DNA of 64,000 bases from Kitasatospora sp. MAA19 (GTDB lineage: Bacteria > Actinomycetota > Actinomycetes > Streptomycetales > Streptomycetaceae), in contig NZ_JARXYZ010000033.1 of assembly GCF_029894125.1 (NCBI RefSeq), forward strand, positions 19,962-83,961. Reading direction: 5' to 3'. Below the pieces are notes generated by a model, which did no database searches, was not told where the DNA came from, and saw only the letters and a list, made by a program, of their open reading frames with translations. Shown here piece by piece: positions 1-7,601 of the stretch. Every line of letters begins with the position of its first letter. The first letter of the stretch is position 1. The position numbers and the translations under genes are program-made.

Positions 1-2552
1 TCCACCCCGCGCGGCGCCAGCCGCTGCAGCACCAGCGCCGCCTGCGCCGCGCCGCCCAGCAGCGCGTCCAGCTCGCGGTGCGCCCGGCGCAGCCCCGGCT
101 CGTCGGTCAGGTCCAGCCGCACGCTGCCCAGGTCCGGGCGGTGGCGCAGGTGCGGAGCGGTCGCCTTCAGCGCCACCGGGTAGCCGAGCGTGGCCGCGGC
201 CCGGACGGCCGTCTCCTCGTCCGGGGCCGGCAGCGCCGGGAAGACGTCGATGCCGTAGCGGGCCAGCAGCTCGCGGGCCTCGGCGTCCGGCAGAGTGATC
301 CGGGCGCCGCCCGGCTGGGTCCGCGCGGCGGTCGCGGTCCGGGTGCTCAACGCCGCCTCGACCAGCGTGCGGGCGCCCGGCTCGTCGATCCGGTCCAGCT
401 CGGGCACCCGGGCGGTCTCCTCCGCCACCGCCGTCCGGCGCCGCCACTGCGCGTAGTGCACCGCGTGCGCCAGCGCTCGCACCGCCCGTTCCGGCGCCGC
501 GAACGCCGGGACGCCGCCCGGGCGCAGCCGGGCCGGCAGGTCGGTCAGGGCCAGGTGGGCGAGCACCAGCGGCTTGCCCAACTCCTGTGCGCGCCGACCG
601 GCTTCGAGCAGCGCGGCGGCGATCTCCGGATCGTCCGAACCCATCTCGGGATCGTCCGGGCCGGTCAACCGGCCGCCCATGAACGCGTGCGCGGAGGTGC
701 CGATCGGCGGGATCGCCACCGCGATCACCGCGTCCACCGCCGGGTCGGCCAGCGCCACGTCCAGTGCGATCCGGAAGTTCTCGCCGGTCGCGGCGGTGGT
801 CAGGTCGACCGGCGTGCGCGGCCGCAGGCCCACGCTCAGGCAGGCGTCGTAGGTCAGCAGGCCCAGCGAGTCCGAGTTGCCGACCACGGCGACCCGGTCC
901 CCCGGCGGCAGCGGCTGCAGGGCCAGCAGCTCGCCCGTGTCGTACAGCTCGGTGATCGTCTCCACCCTGATCACGCCCGCCTGCTCGAACAGCGCGCCCA
1001 CCGTCGCGTCGCGCAGCCCCGTCGCGGTCGCCGGCACGGCGTGGCCCGGCGGCAGGCTGCCGGTGTGCCGGGCGCCCTTCACCACCACGATCGGCTTCAC
1101 CGCGGCCAGCCGCCGCGCGATCCGGGTGAACTTGCGCGGGTTGCCGAAGGACTCCAGGTACAGCAGCACCACCTCGGTGGCCTCGTCCTCCGCCCAGTAC
1201 TGCAGGAAGTCGTTGCCGGAGACGTCCGAGCGGTTGCCCACCGAGGCGAAGGAGGACACCCCGAGACCGCGCCGGTGGGCGGCCTCCAGCAGGGCCACGC
1301 CGATCGCACCGGACTGGCAGAAGATCCCGAAGCCCCCGCGGTCGGGCAGGTGGGGGGCCAGCGAGGCGTTCAGCGGGCGGTCCGGGTCGGTGTTGATCAG
1401 GCCGAAGGCGTTCGGGCCGATCACCCGCATCCCCGCCGCCCGCGCCTGGCGCACCAGCGCGCGCTGGCGGTCCCGCCCCTCCGGGCCGGTCTCCGCGTAC
1501 CCGGCGGTCACCACCACCAGGCCCTGCACCCCGTGCGCGCCGCACTCGGCGACGGCCGTCGGGACGGCGCCCTCGGGGACGGCGATCACCGCGAGGTCCA
1601 CCGGCCCGGGAATGTCCAGAATCGAACGGTGCACCGGGACGCCGTCCAGCACGGTCCCCGGCGGGGCGTTGCGGTTCACCGCGTAGACGGGGCGCGTGCC
1701 GTCGGGGCCGTCGGCCGGACGGCTGCCGGGGCCGCTGTCGGGGCCGCCCAGGAGATCCCGCAGGATCGCCCGGCCCACCGTCTGCGGATTGCGCGACACC
1801 CCGATCACCGCCACCGAGCGCGGGGTCAGCAGCCGCTGCACCGAGCGCGCCTCCGCCCGGTGCTCACGCGCCCGCATCACCGCCAGCGAGCGGTCCGTCT
1901 GTTCGAGATCGAACTCCAGGTGCACCACACCGTCGGTGAAACTCCGGTGCTGCGTGTACCCGGCATCGGTGAAGACCTTCACCATCTTCCGGTTCTCCGG
2001 CAGCACTTCCGCCTGGAACCGGCGGATCCCGCGCTCCTGCGCCACCGCCGCGATGTGCTCCAGCAGCGCCGAAGCCACGCCGCGGCCCTGGTGGGCGTCC
2101 TGCACCAGGAAGGCCACCTCGGCGTCCGTCCCGGCATCGGACGGGCGGCCCTCCGCGTCGATCCGGTCGTAACGGACGGTGGCGATGAAGCGGTCCCGGA
2201 CCACCACCGCCAGCGCCACCCGGTCCACGAAGTCGTGGTGGGTGAAGCGGCGGACGTCCCGCTCCGACAACCGGGGATACGGAGCGAAGAAACGGAAGTA
2301 CTTGGACTGGTCCGACACCTGTTCGTAGAACTCCACCAGGCGCCCCGCGTCATCCGGCGTGATCGGCCGGATTCGAGCCGTGCCGCCGTCCCGCAGCAGG
2401 ATGTCGGCCTCCCAGTGCTGCGGGTAGTCCGCACCGGATTCACCGGATACCGGCTGGTCACTGGGATCCTGCTCGGGCTGCGCCACCGCGGAGTCGTCCA
2501 CGTTCGTCAGGTTATCCGGCGGCGGGCCGAATGGCGCCGGGTGCGTACTCAC
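1..2552 (-). CDS. Pat-type protein lysine acetyltransferase (N-terminal GNAT, C-terminal NDP-forming acyl-CoA synthetase), 3' end outside window
   Basis: Predicted lysine acetyltransferase that tunes acyl-CoA synthetases and other enzymes with acetyl-CoA. I read about 850 codons from a GTG start at 2552; the frame runs off base 1, so the C-terminus is missing. An acidic N-terminal tail is followed by a GNAT domain (about residues 55-215, with the acetyl-CoA loop motif HQGRGVAS). A CoA-binding Rossmann domain begins with SVAVIGVSRNP, a succinyl-CoA-ligase-like domain follows (FCQSGAIGVALLEAAHRRG), and an ATP-grasp part starts near the window edge (ELLARYGIDVFPALP). An HTGS motif near residue 496 sits where ADP-forming synthetases carry their phospho-histidine. 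The GNAT-first order matches what I recall for Streptomyces PatA; enterobacterial Pat has the reverse order. It is divergent from the HPr gene. An active acyl-CoA ligase cannot be excluded. Confidence 0.85.
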   Translation of the reverse strand, partial: MSTHPAPFGPPPDNLTNVDDSAVAQPEQDPSDQPVSGESGADYPQHWEADILLRDGGTARIRPITPDDAGRLVEFYEQVSDQSKYFRFFAPYPRLSERDVRRFTHHDFVDRVALAVVVRDRFIATVRYDRIDAEGRPSDAGTDAEVAFLVQDAHQGRGVASALLEHIAAVAQERGIRRFQAEVLPENRKMVKVFTDAGYTQHRSFTDGVVHLEFDLEQTDRSLAVMRAREHRAEARSVQRLLTPRSVAVIGVSRNPQTVGRAILRDLLGGPDSGPGSRPADGPDGTRPVYAVNRNAPPGTVLDGVPVHRSILDIPGPVDLAVIAVPEGAVPTAVAECGAHGVQGLVVVTAGYAETGPEGRDRQRALVRQARAAGMRVIGPNAFGLINTDPDRPLNASLAPHLPDRGGFGIFCQSGAIGVALLEAAHRRGLGVSSFASVGNRSDVSGNDFLQYWAEDEATEVVLLYLESFGNPRKFTRIARRLAAVKPIVVVKGARHTGSLPPGHAVPATATGLRDATVGALFEQAGVIRVETITELYDTGELLALQPLPPGDRVAVVGNSDSLGLLTYDACLSVGLRPRTPVDLTTAATGENFRIALDVALADPAVDAVIAVAIPPIGTSAHAFMGGRLTGPDDPEMGSDDPEIAAALLEAGRRAQELGKPLVLAHLALTDLPARLRPGGVPAFAAPERAVRALAHAVHYAQWRRRTAVAEETARVPELDRIDEPGARTLVEAALSTRTATAARTQPGGARITLPDAEARELLARYGIDVFPALPAPDEETAVRAAATLGYPVALKATAPHLRHRPDLGSVRLDLTDEPGLRRAHRELDALLGGAAQAALVLQRLAPRGV

Positions 2553-2650
2553 GACAGGGTTGACAGGGTCACCGGCCAGGCCTTATGCCCCGAAAAGAAA
2601 CAATCACAAGTCCTGAACGCGGCGGCTCGAAGCGGGTGCCTGCGTGCAAC

Positions 2651-2666
2651 ACTGGTCTAGACAACA
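2651..2666. promoter_or_regulatory. DasR-responsive element (dre) candidate upstream of the HPr gene
   Basis: ACTGGTCTAGACAACA matches the dre consensus ACTGGTCTAGACCACT at 14 of 16 positions and keeps the central TGGTCTAGAC core. It lies 54 bp before the HPr start, in the region shared with the divergent acetyltransferase gene. DasR is the GntR-family N-acetylglucosamine regulator of Streptomyces and is known to control pts genes. The site is a sequence match; binding is inferred. Confidence 0.75.
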
Positions 2667-2719
2667 TGGCCGCTTCCCCGAGCACGGCCGTGACCAGCTT
2701 CACCGGAAAGGCACGTCTC

Positions 2720-3001
2720 ATGGCTGAGCGCCGCGTCACCATCGGTTGGGCCGAGGGCCTGCACGCCCGTCCCGCCTCCATCTTCGTCCGGGCCGTCACG
2801 GCCACCGGCGTGCCGATCACCATCGCCAAGCCCGGCGGCAACCCCGTCAACGCCGCCTCCATGCTCGGCCTGCTCGGCCTCGGCGCCCAGGGCGGCGAAG
2901 AGGTCATCCTCGCCTCCGACGCCGCCAACGCCGACGACGCCCTCGACCGCCTCGCCAAGCTCGTCCAGGAAGGCCTCGACGAGCTCCCGGCCGCGGCCTG
3001 A
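2720..3001 (+). CDS. ptsH: Phosphocarrier protein HPr (PTS)
   Basis: Cytoplasmic histidine phosphocarrier of the sugar phosphotransferase system. It takes phosphate from enzyme I and passes it to sugar-specific EIIA domains. The product is 93 aa, the normal HPr length. The active-site motif GLHARPAS holds the phosphorylated His (residue 15), and the second conserved stretch around NAASMLGLLGLG covers the region of the regulatory serine of Gram-positive HPr. I chose the ATG at 2720 because GGAAAGG lies just upstream and the HPr fold starts directly after it; the open frame extends further upstream with no family similarity. A dre operator and a strong terminator bracket the gene, so it is probably monocistronic and under DasR control. 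The identification is secure. Confidence 0.95.
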   Translation: MAERRVTIGWAEGLHARPASIFVRAVTATGVPITIAKPGGNPVNAASMLGLLGLGAQGGEEVILASDAANADDALDRLAKLVQEGLDELPAAA

Positions 3002-3020
3002 GCCACCTCGACCGACGCAA

Positions 3021-3050
3021 GCGCCCGGCAGCCGTAACACTGCCGGGCGC
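3021..3050 (+). terminator. Rho-independent-type terminator after the HPr gene
   Basis: Perfect 11-bp inverted repeat (3021-3031 with 3040-3050, arm GCGCCCGGCAG), 8-nt loop, then TTTCG. It lies between the convergent HPr and rtcB genes and probably serves both strands. Confidence 0.85.
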
Positions 3051-3103
3051 TTTCGCATCCGGAATCGGCGAGGCCCCCGGTCATCCCGGCGGCCGCAGCA
3101 CGG

Positions 3104-4297
3104 TCAGCCCTTGACGCAGACGACCTGCTTCAGGTGGGCGACGATCTCGACGAGGTCCTTCTGCTGCTCGATGACCTTCTCGATGGACTTGTAGGCGCCC
3201 GGGATCTCGTCCACGACGCCGCTGTCCTTGCGGCACTCCACGCCCTTGGTCTGCTCGACCAGGTCCTGCGTGGTGAACCGCTTCTTCGCGGCGTTCCGGC
3301 TCATCTTGCGGCCGGCGCCGTGCGAGGCGGAGTTGAACGCCTCCTCGTTGCCGAGACCGCGGACGATGTACGAGCCGGTGCCCATCGAACCCGGGATGAT
3401 CCCGTAGTCGCCGGTGCCCGCCCGGATCGCGCCCTTGCGGGTCACGAGCAGGTCGACGCCGTCGTAGGTCTCCTCCGCCACGTAGTTGTGGTGGCAGCTG
3501 ATGACCTCGTCGAAGGTGACCTTCGCCTTGGCGAACTCACGGCGGACGACGTCCTGGAAGAGCGACATCATCATCGCGCGGTTGTTCTTGGCGTACTCCT
3601 GCGCCCAGAACAGGTCCTGGCGGTAGGCGGCCATCTGCGGGGTCTCCGCGATGAAGACCGCGAGGTCCTGGTCGATCAGGCCCTGGTTGTGCGGCAGCGC
3701 GCGGGCGACGCCCATGTGGTGCTCGGCCAGCTCCTTGCCGATGTTGCGCGATCCGGAGTGCAGCATCAGCCAGACCACGCCAGTGCTGTCGACGCACAGT
3801 TCTATGAAGTGATTTCCTCCGCCGAGCGTGGCCATCTGCTGCATGGCCCGCTCGCGGCGCCACTTGACCTCCTGCGCCACCCCGTCGAAGCGGTGCCAGA
3901 AGTCGTCCCAGCCGGCGGCCCGGAAGCCGTGCAGCTTGGTCGGGTCGACCGGGTCGGTGTGGAGACCACGGCCGACCGGGATGGCCTGCTCGATCTTGGA
4001 GCGCAGGCGGGAGAGGTCCTCGGGGAGGTCCTCGGCGGTGAGCGAGGTCTTCACCGCGCTCATTCCGCAGCCGATGTCGACACCGACCGCCGCCGGGCAG
4101 ACGGCGCCCTTCATCGCGATGACGGAGCCGACGGTCGCGCCCTTGCCCAGGTGGACGTCGGGCATCACGGCGAGGCCGTGCAGCCACGGCAGGGAGCTGA
4201 TGTTGCGCAGCTGCTGCATGGCCTGGCCCTCGACGGTGGCCGGGTCGGTCCACATCCGGATCGGGACCCGGATTCCGGGTACCTCGGTGTACGTCAT
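3104..4297 (-). CDS. rtcB: RtcB-family RNA ligase
   Basis: GTP- and Mn-dependent RNA ligase that joins 2',3'-cyclic phosphate (or 3'-phosphate) ends to 5'-OH ends, acting in RNA repair or tRNA splicing. The 397-aa product carries the family's metal ligands: GVDIGCGM (Asp74, Cys77), GGGNHF (His163), HSGSRN (His180) and HHNY (His269/270). It also has the guanylylated histidine in SHGAGRKMSR (His326). The ATG at 4297 is preceded by GGAGGTCG; an open frame upstream of it has no RtcB similarity. No rtcA, archease or RtcR activator gene is adjacent. The 3' end faces the HPr gene across a shared terminator. Its physiological substrate in this organism is not shown by the sequence. Confidence 0.93.
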   Translation of the reverse strand: MTYTEVPGIRVPIRMWTDPATVEGQAMQQLRNISSLPWLHGLAVMPDVHLGKGATVGSVIAMKGAVCPAAVGVDIGCGMSAVKTSLTAEDLPEDLSRLRSKIEQAIPVGRGLHTDPVDPTKLHGFRAAGWDDFWHRFDGVAQEVKWRRERAMQQMATLGGGNHFIELCVDSTGVVWLMLHSGSRNIGKELAEHHMGVARALPHNQGLIDQDLAVFIAETPQMAAYRQDLFWAQEYAKNNRAMMMSLFQDVVRREFAKAKVTFDEVISCHHNYVAEETYDGVDLLVTRKGAIRAGTGDYGIIPGSMGTGSYIVRGLGNEEAFNSASHGAGRKMSRNAAKKRFTTQDLVEQTKGVECRKDSGVVDEIPGAYKSIEKVIEQQKDLVEIVAHLKQVVCVKG

Positions 4298-4604
4298 GGT
4301 GAACGACCTCCAGGGGTCGGGTAGTTCGGGGAAGGGCGTGCCGCGCGACGAAGTCCCGGCGTGGCTCGGGGAAGTCCGGGGGTGGGGCTCAGGCGCCCGG
4401 GGCACGGAGGGAACACGGCCTTGGGGAGCGTCGTCGTATGGTTCGCTCGACCCGCATGGTGACCGCCTCCCGTCCTGCGTCAGAGTTCGTACGTGTGTGC
4501 CGGGGAATATCTATCCACGGTACGCCGGTCGCCCGCAACGGATTTAGAAACGCCGCGGGCCCGGCGGAGCGGGTGCTCCACCGGGCCGCGCGGGGCTGCG
4601 TGGG
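4298..4604. other. Intergenic region upstream of rtcB
   Basis: 307 bp between two minus-strand genes. It should contain the rtcB promoter, though I cannot assign -35/-10 boxes; an AT-rich patch at about 4507-4515 is the only candidate. A terminator for the upstream peptidase operon lies at 4558-4587. Short open frames here have atypical composition and no recognisable product. Confidence 0.4.
4558..4587 (-). terminator. Terminator of the M16 peptidase operon
   Basis: Stem GGCCCGG (4558-4564) with CCGGGCC (4581-4587), extended by GGAGC/GCTCC inside and closed by a GGGT loop; one mismatch. It lies just downstream (minus strand) of the second M16 gene. Confidence 0.65.
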
Positions 4605-5993
4605 TCAGCTGACGACGGTGACCTCGCCGATGCCGAGGGTCCGCACGTCGTCGGCGATGACGGCGGCGTCGCCGACCAGCACGGTGACCAGGCGGTCCGG
4701 CGGGAAGGCGGCGACGACGGCCTCGGTGGCGGCGGCCGTGGGCAGTTCGGCGAGCTGCCGGTAGACCTCGGCCTGGTAGTCGTCCGCGAGGTCCTGCTCG
4801 ACCTGGTCGGCCAGGGTGCCGGCGACCGAGCCCGCGGTCTCGTACTTCAGCGGGGCGACGCCGACCAGGAACTGCACGGCCTCGTCGCGCTCGGCGTCGG
4901 TGAGGCCCTCGGCGGCGAGGGTGCGCAGGATGGTCCAGGTGTCGGCGAGCGCGGGGGCGGTGGAGGCGGTGTCCACCGAGCCGCTGACGGCGAGCAGCGC
5001 GCGGCCGCTGCCGTCGGCGGCGGAGCGCAGCGGCTGGGCGAAGGCGCGGACGCCGTAGGTGTAGCCCTTCTCCTCGCGCAGGACGCGGTCGAGGCGGGAG
5101 GTGAGGGTGCCGCCGAGGCAGTAGGTGCCGAGGATCTGGGCGGCCCAGACGGGGTCGTGGCGGTCGGGGCCGATGCGGCCGATGAGGAGCTGGGTCTGGA
5201 CGGAGCCGGGGCGGTCCACGATGAGGACGCGGCCGTGGTCGTCGGCGGTCACGGGGGCGTGCGTGGCGGGCTCGGCCGCGCTGCCGGTCCAGGTGCCGAG
5301 GGTGCTCTCCAGGAGGGCGGGCAGGTCGGTGCCGGTGAGGTCGCCGACCACGACGACGGTGGCGGTGGCGGGGCGCACGTGGGCGTCGTAGAAGGCCTTG
5401 ACGGCGGCGCGGTCGATGGACTTGACCGTGTCGGCGGTGCCGCTGCGGGGCCGGGAGAGGCGGTCGGCGGCGTCGAAGAGTTCGGCGTAGAGGGCCTTGG
5501 CGGCGCGCCGGGCGGGGTTGGCCTGCTCGTGGACGATCTCGTCGAGCCGGTTGGCGACGAGGCGCTCGATCTCGTCCTCGGGGAGGGCCGGGGCGCGCAG
5601 GGCGTCGGCGAGCAGCGAGAGGCCGCGCTGCAGGCGGGAGGCGGGGACCTCCAGGGAGACGCGGATGCAGGGGTGGTCGGCGTGGGCGTCGAGGGTGGCG
5701 CCGGCGCGTTCGAGTTCGGCGGCGAACTCCTCGGCGGTGAGGGTGTCGGTGCCTTCGCTGAGGGCCCGGGCGAGGATGGCGGCGACGCCGTCGAGGCCGT
5801 CGGGCTCAGCGGCGAGCGGGGCGTCGAGGAGGACCTCGACGGCGACGAGCTGCTGGCCGGGCCGGTGGCAGTGCAGGACGGTGACGCCGTTGCCGAGGGC
5901 GGCGCGCTCGGGGGCGGGGAAGGCCCAGGGGCCGGGGGTGCCGGGCTCGGGCTGGGGGTGGAACGTCATGGTGGGGACGTAGTCGGTGCTCAT
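4605..5993 (-). CDS. M16-family peptidase, non-catalytic (R/Y-type) partner subunit
   Basis: 462-aa insulinase/pitrilysin-family protein of the M16B class. The position that carries HxxEH in active subunits here reads GVAAILARALSEGT, so the zinc site is absent. A glycine-rich GGTLTSRLDRVLREEKGYTY segment supplies the Arg/Tyr pair seen in the non-catalytic partner of bacterial M16B heterodimers. The start overlaps the stop of the upstream active M16 gene by 4 bp (ATGA), so the two are translationally coupled and probably form a heterodimeric clamp-shaped peptidase. With no signal peptide, it should act in the cytoplasm on small peptides. The substrate is unknown. Confidence 0.88.
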   Translation of the reverse strand: MSTDYVPTMTFHPQPEPGTPGPWAFPAPERAALGNGVTVLHCHRPGQQLVAVEVLLDAPLAAEPDGLDGVAAILARALSEGTDTLTAEEFAAELERAGATLDAHADHPCIRVSLEVPASRLQRGLSLLADALRAPALPEDEIERLVANRLDEIVHEQANPARRAAKALYAELFDAADRLSRPRSGTADTVKSIDRAAVKAFYDAHVRPATATVVVVGDLTGTDLPALLESTLGTWTGSAAEPATHAPVTADDHGRVLIVDRPGSVQTQLLIGRIGPDRHDPVWAAQILGTYCLGGTLTSRLDRVLREEKGYTYGVRAFAQPLRSAADGSGRALLAVSGSVDTASTAPALADTWTILRTLAAEGLTDAERDEAVQFLVGVAPLKYETAGSVAGTLADQVEQDLADDYQAEVYRQLAELPTAAATEAVVAAFPPDRLVTVLVGDAAVIADDVRTLGIGEVTVVS

Positions 5994-7351
5994 GCGGCGG
6001 CACCCTCCTCATCGGTGGCAGCGGTGGCGTCGGCGTCGTCGGCCGCGGTGGGCTCGTAGACGAGGACGGCCCGGTTGTCGGGGTGGAGCCGGGCCTTCGC
6101 GACGGCCTGGACCTCCTCGGCGGTGATGTCGAGGACCTTGGGGAGGGCGTCGTTGAGCAGCTTGGGGTCGCCGAACAGGACGGCGAAGCGGCAGAGTTCG
6201 TCGGCGCGGCCGGCGACGGTGGTGAGCCGGTCGAGCCATTCGCGCTCGATCTGGGCCTGGGCCCGTTCGAGTTCCTCGGGGGTGGGGCCTTCGGCGGCGA
6301 AGCGGGCGAGTTCCTCGTCGACGGCGGCGTCGATCTGCTCGATGGTGGCGTCGCCGGAGGTCTTGACGTCGAGCCAGCCGAGGCTGGGGGCGCCGGCGAG
6401 GCGCAGCAGGCCGAAGCCGGCGGCGACGGCGGTGCGGTCGCGGCGGACGAGCCGGTTGTAGAGGCGGCTGGACTCGCCGCTGCCGAGGATGGTGAGGGCG
6501 AGGTCGGCGGCGTCGGCGTCGCGGGTGCCGTCGTGCGGGAGGCGGTAGGCGGCCATCAGCGCGCGGGAGGGGACGTCCTCGTGGACGTGCTCGCGCAGTT
6601 CGCGGCCGATGGTGTCGGGGAGTTCGCCGGAGCGCGGGGGCTGCTTGCCGTCGTGGGCGGGGATGCTGCCGAAGTACTTCTCGACCCAGGCGATGGTCTG
6701 CTCGGGGTCGATGTCGCCGACGACGGACAGGACGGCGTTGTTGGGCGCGTAGTAGGTGCGGAAGAACGCGCGGGCGTCGTCGAGGGTGGCGGCGTCCAGG
6801 TCGGCCATGGAGCCGATCGGGGTGTGGTGGTACGGGTGGCCGTCGGGGAACGAGAGCGCGGTGAGCTTCTCGAAGGCGGTGCCGTAGGGGACGTTGTCGT
6901 AGCGCTGGCGGCGCTCGTTCTTGACGACGTCGCGCTGGTTCTCCATGGACGTCTCGTCGAGGGCGGCGAGCAGCGAGCCCATGCGGTCGGCCTCCAGCCA
7001 GAGCGCGAGCTCCAACTGGTGGGCGGGCATGGTCTCGAAGTAGTTGGTGCGCTCGAAGCTGGTGGTGCCGTTGAGCGATCCGCCGGCGCCCTGGACGAGT
7101 TCGAAGTGCCCGTTGTTGGAGACGCTGGCGGAGCCCTGGAACATGAGGTGCTCGAAGAGGTGGGCGAGGCCGGTGCGGCCCTTGACCTCGTGGCGCGAGC
7201 CCACGTCGTACCAGAGGCAGACCGCGGCGACCGGGGTGAGGTGGTCCTCGGAGAGGACGACGCGCAGGCCGTTGGCCAGGCGGTGCTCGGTGATGGCGAT
7301 GGCAGCGCCATTTCCTCCGGTGGAGGCGGATGCGGGGGCCGGGTTGGCCAT
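5990..7351 (-). CDS. M16-family zinc metallopeptidase, catalytic subunit
   Basis: 453-aa insulinase-like metallopeptidase. The inverted zinc motif HLFEH (His64, Glu67, His68) is intact and the third ligand is probably the Glu in VVKNE (about residue 146). The C-terminal half shows the usual second M16 domain (SRLYNRLVRRDRTAVAAGFG). I took the ATG at 7351 because the family homology begins soon after it (ITEHRLANGLRVVLSEDH); the open frame continues upstream into a low-similarity Arg/Pro stretch. It lies first in a two-gene operon with the inactive M16 partner (ATGA overlap) and is divergent from parC. The predicted role is cytoplasmic peptide turnover. Confidence 0.92.
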   Translation of the reverse strand: MANPAPASASTGGNGAAIAITEHRLANGLRVVLSEDHLTPVAAVCLWYDVGSRHEVKGRTGLAHLFEHLMFQGSASVSNNGHFELVQGAGGSLNGTTSFERTNYFETMPAHQLELALWLEADRMGSLLAALDETSMENQRDVVKNERRQRYDNVPYGTAFEKLTALSFPDGHPYHHTPIGSMADLDAATLDDARAFFRTYYAPNNAVLSVVGDIDPEQTIAWVEKYFGSIPAHDGKQPPRSGELPDTIGRELREHVHEDVPSRALMAAYRLPHDGTRDADAADLALTILGSGESSRLYNRLVRRDRTAVAAGFGLLRLAGAPSLGWLDVKTSGDATIEQIDAAVDEELARFAAEGPTPEELERAQAQIEREWLDRLTTVAGRADELCRFAVLFGDPKLLNDALPKVLDITAEEVQAVAKARLHPDNRAVLVYEPTAADDADATAATDEEGAAA

Positions 7352-7601
7352 GCGCTCGGGTCCTTCCCGTCGTCGATGTCGGGGTTCGTGTGGCGTCCCC
7401 CATTGTGGTGCAACGCGTGGGGGGCGTGTTCGTGCTCCGCGCGGACGGGGCGTTCGCCAGGGGCGGAAGAGGGGCGCTGGCCGGGAGTGTCGGCGCGAGG
7501 GTCCACAATGGGGGCGCCGCGCCCTGTTGACGGGGGCCGGCGGATGGACGTCAGAGACTGACCGAGACACAGCAAGCGAGACGTAAGGGAGCCCCGCCGC
7601 G

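Noticed and set aside
78..2660. 860-codon plus-strand open frame opposite the acetyltransferase gene
   Set aside because: It is an antisense shadow of high GC; the minus strand encodes a coherent GNAT/acyl-CoA synthetase and the plus translation has no recognisable domain.
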